DNA of 25,785 bases from positions 1 through 25,785 of IMG/VR virus record IMGVR_UViG_3300039354_000258, one strand, 5' to 3'. The stretch is from a virus. The notes under the pieces are model-generated. The model had not been told where the DNA came from. It ran no database searches and saw only the letters and a list, made by a program, of their open reading frames with translations. Both the position numbers and the translations under genes were made by a program. Position 1 is the stretch's first letter, and each line of letters begins with the position of its first letter. Below are positions 1 to 10,400 of this stretch, piece by piece.

Positions 1-1449
1 ACTTGGGTTCGTCGCAGTCATACCGGATTTTGCAAAGTTTGCACAATAAGTACAACTTCCATCATCACCTGTAGCATTCGGGTCATAATTATCCGCGTTT
101 GGATCTGTACAACCTTGTCCATAAGCTGGATTAGCAAGTTGAGATATAATCATTGAATCACTTATAGCACTGTTATTAGGATGTGTTATTACAATATTCC
201 CTGTTCTAGTACCTGTTGCGTTAGCGGCAACCGTAAAGTTTAACTCAGGATCAAACGTATTCGCATCTTGATATGAATTTATTGTTACCCATGCCGGTGC
301 AGTTACATTATTTGCACTTAATATTAATCCCGTAGTTGGAGTTGTAGCATAACTTATTTCACCTACACCACCACTATGTACTATATTAACAAACTGACTC
401 TCATCACCAACGAATTGAATTGTTTCTGTTGGTGCATTAGTTGCATTTGTTGCTGACGTTGTAGCCACAGTTGCTAATGTTGTTGCTGGTTCTCCAGTCC
501 ATGGATCTCCATTTTCATCAACTTCTAAATCTCCACCTGGTGTTATCTCAACAGTATTACCTATTGGACCTCCGTATTGGTTTAAGTTTAGATCTGCAGG
601 TTGTTCGACTATAGCAACAGTTCCAGGTTCAGGCGTATTGCCAGTTCCACATGGTGCTGTACAGAATTCTTTCCAAGATATGGTTCCATTTCCATCTTCA
701 ACTGCTCCCCAAAAACCACCGCCAAAATATCTAACCATACCTGGTTCTACCTGGCTTAAGCTGACATTTGTATTAGGTAGCTTAAATGTATTATTTACGT
801 TACTATCAAAACTAACATTAGATTTAAAAGTAAATTTATCTAGTTCTACAAAATACTCAATTATTTCTGCAGGATCTGTGTTTAAATTAACACCATAAGT
901 CTCTGCTAATGTAAATCTAGTCCAATCAACATTTCCATCAGTTTGTTCAGAAGTGGAAAGTGTAATTGCTATATTATTTGATGTTCCAGTTCTTTGGCCG
1001 TGCCAAAAGGTAATTAACTCAGCAGAAGGAGAATCTCCACCAACTGCATGTTTACCTATTGTTAATGTAGATCTTAAATTAGTAGTTCCACTATTATTCT
1101 GAATCTCATTAAAATCTTGATCTCCTAAAAATATAACCGGATGATAGTTATCTGTTGATACTTTAGGCTTAAGTATAACATACTCATTATTCGCATTATT
1201 ATTAGGATTAATAGGTATAACTTTCCACCTAGAAGTGGTCTCTCCTGTTAAACCCTGAGGGCCTATATCACCTTGATCTCCTTTTTGTCCAGTTTGTCCA
1301 ACAGACCCCTGGTCTCCTAGATCTCCCTTTTTACCCATAGGACCGCCACCGTTAGCCAGTATCTGGTCGAAGTTATAGTTAACCTTTTCCCACTTAATCT
1401 GGTTAGAGTCACTAGGGTGTAGTATTTCTTGTATATTGAATATGGCCAT
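1..1449 (-). CDS. Collagen-repeat tail fibre/adhesin, 3' end cut by window edge
   Basis: Reading from ATG at 1449 the frame stays open for 483 codons to the window edge, so the C-terminus is missing. Residues 1-33 look like a virion-docking head with an NYNF motif. Residues 36-71 are twelve uninterrupted Gly-X-Y triplets, a collagen-like trimer stalk common in phage fibres. A glycine/asparagine-rich beta region follows, then an Ala/Thr/Asn-rich linker at about 325-345. A BACON-like beta domain spans about 345-443. A calcium-loop-like motif at 446-469 starts GCTDPNADNYDP and ends DDGSC. That motif and BACON domains are typical of secreted Bacteroidota proteins, so the tip probably contacts the host surface. 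The gene starts three bases after the stop of the 3059-residue gene; AAGG just upstream is the only faintly SD-like start in the window. Adhesin identity is inferred from architecture; the receptor is unknown. Confidence 0.85.
   Translation of the reverse strand, partial: MAIFNIQEILHPSDSNQIKWEKVNYNFDQILANGGGPMGKKGDLGDQGSVGQTGQKGDQGDIGPQGLTGETTSRWKVIPINPNNNANNEYVILKPKVSTDNYHPVIFLGDQDFNEIQNNSGTTNLRSTLTIGKHAVGGDSPSAELITFWHGQRTGTSNNIAITLSTSEQTDGNVDWTRFTLAETYGVNLNTDPAEIIEYFVELDKFTFKSNVSFDSNVNNTFKLPNTNVSLSQVEPGMVRYFGGGFWGAVEDGNGTISWKEFCTAPCGTGNTPEPGTVAIVEQPADLNLNQYGGPIGNTVEITPGGDLEVDENGDPWTGEPATTLATVATTSATNATNAPTETIQFVGDESQFVNIVHSGGVGEISYATTPTTGLILSANNVTAPAWVTINSYQDANTFDPELNFTVAANATGTRTGNIVITHPNNSAISDSMIISQLANPAYGQGCTDPNADNYDPNATGDDGSCTYCANFAKSGMTATNPS
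1237..1344 (-). repeat. Collagen-like Gly-X-Y repeat
   Basis: Twelve consecutive triplets with glycine at residues 36, 39, 42 and so on to 69 of the partial fibre gene. X and Y are mostly Asp, Gln, Lys, Pro and Thr, as in other phage collagen-like stalks that form triple helices without hydroxyproline. It lies between the N-terminal docking head and the beta-rich distal part, which fits a stalk role. Confidence 0.9.
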
Positions 1450-1452
1450 GCC

Positions 1453-4400
1453 TTATGACGTTATTTTTACCATAGGTCTTATTCTATAAGAATAACCTAA
1501 TCTTTTATTATATATCAACCTAAAATTAAGGGGCTTTTGTTCGTGGGACGAAAACACAAAGTTTTGATCGTTAATGTAGTTATTATCATCTAATGCATCA
1601 ACAGAATCTACGCTTTCTACTTGAGACCCTTTACCTTTAATCCTCTGTGTATATAGCTTAATTTGGCTAATTCCAAACACACTTACTAAGTTCTTTCCAA
1701 TATAAAGTTGGGCATCATCGGTTAGTATTGTTTTATCATCAGCTGAATTTGCAGCTAGCACATACTTTGTAATAGTATCTAACACACCGTCAGCACTTAA
1801 TTTTTTATTTATTGTAAAATCTATATAGAAGTCTAATACAACTCTATTCTTATCCTCAAACTGTACAACATCTGTCGTATTTGTAGAGTTAGCTAAAATA
1901 TCGTCTAATTCTTCTTCTGTTCTTACACGAGTAACGTCAAAGTTTAACATTGTATAACTATCTTTAATCTTCATAATAGTTGAAGCTAAGTAAGATCTCT
2001 CCTCTTTAGTTTCAAATGTTCCAGGAACTAATTCCGCAAGACCACCTGATAAAGCCCTAGTGTAATAGTTTTTATCCCATGAGGATTTAAACACATGCAC
2101 ATCTTTCTTATCGATAGCAACCTCTCCAATTAATGGATATAATGGTGGTTTATCAGAAGATACTGATAATTTAATTACACCACTAGATTTGAATTCATTT
2201 ACTTTTCTATAGAAATGATTTCTAATATAACCCCATTGGCTATCGTGTGTACCTCCATCGTAAATAAATCCTAAGTTAAATGCAACACCACATCTATTAT
2301 ATCTCTTGTAATAATCTTTAGCTAACTGAATATCCTCAGTGCTAGTTAAAGAGTGTTTATACATTTGCTCTTCTAATTCTAACTCAAAGATATTTGAAGT
2401 ATTTTGAAGAGTATTTGTTTTCATGTGTGCATATACATCTGTAAATGTTACAACAGGAGTTGTGTCAATAGTATATCCACCATTATGTCTAATTAAGAAC
2501 GGGTAATAAGTTCTAGTAAGTCCTAGATTAAAGCCAATATTACCGGAAGATAATTTAAACGATTCTGGTTTATCATCATCTACCTCAGTATTAATTTCAG
2601 CTTCCTTAATAATTTCAACACCATCTTCTAATAGAATGATAAATTTATTAAGAGCCACTGTACCGTCTAATTCTATAGTTGAATACTTAACATTATCAGG
2701 GTTTCTTAATAACATTGTCGCCATATCTTGAGCTCCTAAGGACTCTAAGATAAATTTATATGCATTAATACCACCGCCTTTGTAAACATATCCAGCATTA
2801 TATTGTAAGTACCCTGGTAGATTATCTAACGTTGTTTCTACTTCAGTTCCATTTGTAATATCTTGAGGAGGTCTTGCAAGTAATATCTCAGTTTGTCCAC
2901 CTACATTAGAAATATCTAATTGAATTTTCTGAAGTCCGAACGCAGTATTTATATCTACAATAATACTTCCGTAATCATCATCTTCGTTTTTATTGATTTG
3001 TTCTAAGAATTGTGGAACACTTCCATCGGCATGCGTTAAACCATTTACTATTAAATAATTATCAGCAGATGGATCCGAGAAGTTAGCACCTGTTAAATCC
3101 AGATGTCCATCAACTTTAATATCAGAATACTTAAATGTACCCTCTTCATTATTCCATACTAAAGAATGATTTAATTCATATAATAACTTTCTAGTTAGAG
3201 TTTGGTCTGCCCATAAATCATCTATTCTTAAAGATATAAAGAATACTACAAACTTAAATTTCTTATTTTGTATTACCTCATATTCGATACCGTTAGAATC
3301 CTCTGATGTTTTTACATTTAATACAGTACTAAATCTATATCCATTAAATTCAGAAGACTTAACAAAATCAACCGGACTTGTAGATGTAAATTCCTTTCTA
3401 GATTTAAATATAACTTTTAGACCTTTGAATATAGAATCAGCAAACGCAGTATCATTACCACCGTTAACTAATGTATATTTTTTCTGTCTATTAGTTTTAA
3501 CAAACGTCTTGTAAGAATTATCACCTTTAGTTTCAAAGCCTTCAGTTACAAAGAATCTATCAAAGTAATCATAGTCAATGCTTTTAAACATAGAAGGAGT
3601 CATTTCAAACCCTTCCATAAAGTTAAGATAACTAAACGATTCATTTAATCTGTATTCCGGGCTTGTTAAAGTACCAGTGTTTTCTTTAAGGTGTTTAGGT
3701 AGGTTATTAATATAAAACCACTCGTGAGTCATTCCCAGTCTATCTCGGCCTGCAACAGAAAGATCTGATGCAAAGTTAGATCTACCAAATGCCTCATTTG
3801 CATTTAAGTAATAAGGTTGTTCTCTAACAGTTAATGTATCTTTTAATACCCACTTATTAATTGAAGGAACTACTCTACTCCTTATAGAGTTTTCTTTTAA
3901 ATAGTTCTCATTTAATCTATCATATTCACTTTCAACTAAATCCTCGTTAAACGTATCTGTTATTTCATCTTCTAATACTCCACTTAATCCTGAGAAGTAA
4001 CTAGCAGGAGCTACTGAATAATCAGTGTTATCTCTTTCTCCAAACGGATATATGTCACTTTGATTATCTAATTCCGGCTCATAGTTGATTTCAGAAGCAG
4101 TTTCGTATTTTAATTCTTTTAGATCCGAGTTTGAAGTATCATAAAAATCAAAGTTCATATCATGAATATCAAATGCAGAAAATAAACCTAATGTCACTAG
4201 GTTATCTGCAAAAACATTTACTTCACCAGATCCTATTGTATTTTTCTTATTTAATACTAGTTTCTTATATTCTAAAGGTAACCTTTCAATATCATCAACA
4301 ATATCAATAACTTGATTGTAAACCCCTTGTGAACTTGTTTCTAAATAGTCACCAATATTAATATCAGCGACAGAGTCTAACGTTGCTAATACAGATTTGC

Positions 4401-7400
4401 CACCTGAATTACCACCATTAAAGAAATATATCTTACTGTTTTTAAATACCTCAGAAGTATTACCAGTTAGTTGTAATCTTAATACGTTTCTAGGCTCATA
4501 CGTGAGCTCGTTGTCTCCCTCAATAGTTACCCAGTCATTTGCGTTATCGTTCGGCACTGCAATCCCTGATTGCATCAATCTATATCCAAGTACGTCGTTC
4601 TTAATATAAAGATGATCTGCACCATCGTATGTTAATGCAGTGAACCCATTGTCTACTGAATTAATAGATTTAGTTAGTGCTGCTGCAATCTCGTCGTTAG
4701 TTCCATTAGTTGAAAAGGCAGTTGTATTAAAATGCCCTGCTAATAAAGCATCTGATCCGAAGAACATATTATTTGAAAGATCGTAAGGTACTTGTGTATA
4801 CTCAATTCTAGCTAATGTTGTATTAGTACTAGAATTTGGGGTTATAGAAGGCTTTAACGGTCTTAGCGTACATTTCTTTTCATAGAATATAATATCATCA
4901 CCGTCTGCTTTCCAATAAAGATTATCATCAATCCCAAGCCCTTCTAATACATCAACAGTATCTTCAACAGTATTCTGTAGTGTTAATAAATAATCTACAT
5001 TACCAACAGTTTCTACAAGAGTGATTCCTAACTTAAAAGTATCTCCAGGAGTAAATCTTGTAAAATTAATTCTATAATCCTGTTCTTTAGAAGGGAATAT
5101 AGCTACTCTATCATTATTAGCTGGAGTTCCGTTAATTGTAAGTTTAACAAAATCACTACCTGCTGATTCGTTTACTAAAGTGTCAATAGATCTACCAACA
5201 GCTGCAAGTTTAATTTCTGCAGGTATTGTGTTAGAAGAATCTTCAACTCTTAACTCTGATTTTAAAGTATCATAAAACGTTGGAGAAATCTTATAGAAGT
5301 TATTAGAAATATGAGCATAACCTAGTGTTGGAGTAGCTGTAATTAATTCTACAGGAGGTATTGCAGATTTTGCATCATCATTAATATATGAATTTAAAGC
5401 TTTAAACTTAAGTAGTCCATTAGTAGATGACTCTAAAGATCCATAACCTGAATCAATATCATTTACATATAGACCGAAATATCTGTTTACAGCATAATCT
5501 TCAGTACCATCATCGTCAAATAAAAACTCTAAATTGATAATGTTAGCACATGCTAGTTTGTTTCTTTCAAAACCTCCAGTAATTAAATCATTTTCATTAA
5601 TAATAGTCTGGTCTTGTCTTACAAAATCATTAAATAGGTATTCACCCTTATTTGTAAACCCGCCCTGTGTTAAATCAATACCATTAAAGTTTGTTCTTTC
5701 ATTTTCACTAAAGTTTGCACTAACTGGATTGCTTGGAAATAACTCAGACTGTACATGGTTTCTAATATAAGTACCAATTGCAGATTCTCTAGTTAAATCA
5801 AAGGTTTTTATTAACTCACTGTTTTTTAGAATTTCATCCATGTTATTAAAGTTACTTTGAGAATCAAAGTCTAAAATAGCAGCTGGATCGCTAACTCTAA
5901 ATATTACAAAATTATTAGGTATATTTTTATCTAACCAAATAGGAGCTAACATTCTAAAATCTTCATTGTGTAATTTAGAATAATTATACGTAGTTCCGTA
6001 GTGATAATCCTCTTCAATCTGCTTTTCAAAAGATTCTTGGACCGTAAGATCTGAGAATCTAGATTTCACATTGTATATTAAATCTGATGGAGTCTTATTA
6101 GCATTAAAAAACTTAGCTAAATCATAAGACCATTTACCATCTTTATTAACCGACCATTTTTTATATTCAACAGCTGCTAACTCTTTACTAGCATCAATAG
6201 ACTCAATATACATATTGTCGTTACTATTAACTACTAATTTAGCATTTGTAGATAATTTAGGGTTTGTTCTCAATAAAGGTTTAGATAAATTATCTAATTC
6301 ATAATTCTTTTCTAAGTCAAAGTTAGGTATAGATCTATTAATAATTTCAGCATCATCTATTCCGTCTAAAACAAACTCTGAGAAGTTTTGCTCATCTAAT
6401 AAACAACTTCTACAATCTTCTCTATATTCTATTACTGCTCCGCTTGTAAATCCTAATTCAACTGGATTAATTTCAATAATCCTAATATCATCACCATACT
6501 CTGGTCTAGATAATAAAATATTAACAGCATCATCATAATTAACTGCAAATATTTTATGCTGAATAGTAACACATTCTAACATGCTATCACCTCCGATATT
6601 TATTGCAACGCCATTGTTTTGGCTTGGCTCTATAACATCTATTAGTTTTTTAATATACGACGTTGAGTTTGAAGCAAACGTATGTAATCCATCTGTTAAA
6701 TATAAACTATAATATGGTTTTCCTGCTTCTATTTTAGCAGAACATGCATAAAATGCATAAAACACATTTACTCTAGATTCTAAAAGTTTCTCTTGGTCAG
6801 ATATTTCACATTGATCTCCAGGGAGTCCAAGGCAATAAGTTGAATTACCAGCTGGTTTAACAAACTGTGTATTACAATCACCTAATATTGAATTTGTATT
6901 TGCATACTCTAATGTACTATCAGTCTGATTAACACCAAGCCATGAATAAGTATATGAAGCATTTTCTGTACTTAAGTAACCACTATCGTTTTCATTGTCC
7001 CATATTGCAAATCTAAGACTAGGCACGTATCCATTCTCTGGATCACTTATTGCGCCGTTTGCTTCATCAACTGCAATAAAAGTAGTATTGTCCCATAACC
7101 CATCGTAGTTAACTTCACTAGCAGTCGCTTCTGTAGTGTATATTAATATTTGATTTTTAACTACGTACTCTAGGGCTTTTTGGTGTGTTGAAAGATCAAC
7201 ATAGAAATCACCGCCCTCTATATCATCGTAACGAGCATCTATTCTAGCCCATAAGTTAACTAAAGTCAGGCCATCTTCTCCAGCAAGACAAGCTGCGTCC
7301 ACTGCTAATCTATTGTCTTGACTATAATAAGCCTTAAAATTAAATGTTACATACTCTATTGGTACCGGGCATAAAAATAACTTTACAGGATTGTCTACGT

Positions 7401-10400
7401 CTGTTAAGTTATCTTCCCATACACCTTCGCCATTTTCGTTTGTTGTAAACTCATAATATATGAATTGATTATTAATATTTTTTCTAGAGCCGTCATTGTA
7501 GAAACCTGGTGATACACATAAAGATGCCGGAGCAAAATAACCATCAGCATTTCTATACTCACCCTGGTTAGCATAATATTGACTAGTAAATAATTGTCCA
7601 CCTGCAGCTATTACAGCAGCAAGAGTTGTAGGACTACTGCTAGTGTCAATTACGTTTTGGTAAACAATAGTCTGACTAACTGTGTATTCTAATTCTTCGG
7701 CACATATCTCATCAATATTATTAGAGAAGTTAATTTCAAGAGGCCATGCATTATCTAAACTAGTTTCACAATCAATAACTTGTATAATATCTCCATTAGC
7801 AGCTACCTTAGCAGCTCTAATTACTGGCTCTCCGCCTATATCTTGTTGAATTGAAATCCAAGAGAAAGAATCAGCTGATTGTTGAGCGCTTGGTTGCGCA
7901 ACATCATCGGCACTTAATACATTAGTAGTATATAATGAATCATTGGCTGCTAGCCCTGTAATATCCGTAGTTTCTGCTGCGTCTAAGTAAACATCAACAG
8001 ACCTATCATCTTCACATGCTTGTGCAGCAGTTGGTCTCCAATTTGTAGATGCGGTTATACCGCTAATATATGCAACCCCTGTTGCAGTTATTGTCAACTC
8101 GTATGAATCTTCTCCACCATATTGGTCCACGACCTTAATAGTATAACCTTCATTTACAATCTGGTTCGGATTAATATCCCATGTGCCTGTACTATATGTC
8201 CATACACCGGTGTTTTCGTTTATGTTAAGATCTCCTTGTTGTGACTGTGCACCACCAGATACAGGTACCCAAACAGAGGACCATGTCAACGAATCGCCAT
8301 CTCCATCATTTGCAGTAATATTTTCTGAAGCAGAAGATATTGTATCGTACTGATTTACTGTTCTAGTTATTGACGTTTGGTTAGTATTGCCATTAATAGA
8401 AATTATAGGATTTGTGTTTGACGCAGCAGTCATGGTGATCGTGATCTGAGCTACACTAGATCTTAGACCCTCTGTGTCTTCTGCTTTATAGTAGAAAGTA
8501 TCAGACTTTTGTGGTTCAAGAGGAGTCATTGTGTTTCCAGTATAGGTATAAGTTAATATACCATTACTAGCATATACTATATTACCATACTGCCCAAATT
8601 TAGGTTGGCCTACGTCAAATTGAGCATCGCCAGTTCCATCGGCAGTAGACCAGTAGTAGGTTAAATTTTCATCTAGATCACTATCGTCAGAAACAAATGC
8701 CCAAAGATTAATACCAGGTGCCTGAGCATTTTGCGTAGCGCCTGTAATAGACCCGGCAATTGCATTAACCCCTGGCGCTTGATTAAGAGGTGCTGTTATT
8801 GTTAAACTAGCAGTATATTCAGGAGAATCATCATTCCCATCATTTACTTTATATTCAAAACTAATAGTCTGTTGACCCGCCGAACCAACTGCAGTATTAA
8901 GTTGTATCTGGGCAGTTAAAGTGTTAGGACCTCCTGTTAGTGTATATGGAATATTATTAGAAATAATATTTGTAGATGGATTACCTGAATTATCTATTAA
9001 TATAGATTGATTACCTTCTATTTCTAACCCACCAATATCAGTAATTATTATATTTAAGTCATCATTATCTACGTCATTGATAGCATTACCTGTCCAACCT
9101 CCTGCGCCAAAATCAAGAAAGTCTAAATTAATAGTTTGCTGACTAGCAGACCATGGTATACTTTTACTTATATCATCACCCGTCGGTGCTGTATTACCAG
9201 CAGTTTGTTCTATTGTAAAAGTCTGTGTTGTTTCATTAGGATCATCAGGGTGTACAAGCATTACTACTATCGATCTAGTACCTGTCCCAGTATTTGCTGA
9301 TGGAGAAAAGATTACATCTCCACCTGCAGTACTAAAAGAGTTAGTACTTGCTGTAAGCCACGTGCTTAACTCTGTGTTTGCGGTATATGTAATATCAGTA
9401 TTAACATCAAAGGCGCTAGTTGCCCCAGTCATAGTAACCTCCTTCTCTAGGTTCTGGCCTGCACTAGGCCCAAAAACAAGAGTATCTGTATTGTTAAGCG
9501 AAATACTTGCAGAAGCCTGGCCACCAGTTACCTGAACAGTACAGGCAATCGTATTACCAGAATTAGAATAACCAGCAGGTATGTTAACCGTTAGTGTATA
9601 ATCATAAGTACCATCTAAATATAAATCATTATTAGAGTTAGTAATACTAGCAAAAGTTGCACTGCCGTTAGTTGAAAAGCCGGCAGCCGTAATTTGTTCA
9701 CCAATAACACCATTAGCAATTACTAATGTCTCTGTAGAACACGTAAATTCTGCTAACGTTGCGTTAGTTGCGTTAGTTGCAGCAGTAGTTGCGTTAGTTA
9801 CACCAGTCGTTGCAGCTATATCACCAGTAAAATCACAAGAAATATCATCACCTCCGGAATTTGAATAACCACTTGTAGGTGGTTCTATTTGAGTAATTAC
9901 ATAAGTTGTAGTTCCATCACCATTATCGTCGTAAGTATATATGCTCGGGGTTATTACATAGTCCAAATTACTAGGAGACTGTAGCCAGTTAACTGAAGTT
10001 GCTAAAATTGTATCTCCGACATTACCATTAGGAATCGTTGGGCCTGCTGCCGCACAATTATATTCTGGTAGTGCTTGTGTTGTTGTAGTAACTGTAACAT
10101 TTTGGATTACAACATTAAGTGTTCCATCGCTAGAATTATTATACCCTGCAGGTATATTAATAAATGCACCGTAAGTGCTATTTCCAATTGAATAATTTGT
10201 TGGAGCATAAGAAGCAATAGTAAGTCCAGAATTTACAGTACCTGCTACGAGGTCACCATCTGCACCGCCTGGAATATTAAGGCCTGCAAGCGTAGGAGTG
10301 AATGTTACCATCCCGTTGTTTAAAGTACTTACACTACCGTTACTGCTTATCTGTATAATCCAAGGGTATGGACTTCCCCATGTGGAGTTATTACCTCCAT

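Noticed and set aside
638-898. Other plus-strand and internal minus-strand frames (for example 638-898, 7404-7601, 12509-12751, 24686-25087)
   Set aside because: All lie inside larger coding genes, show low-complexity or antisense-type composition and have no recognisable domain.
1-1449. Diversity-generating retroelement acting on the fibre
   Set aside because: No reverse transcriptase and no template-variable repeat pair are visible in the window; the element could lie outside, but nothing here supports it.
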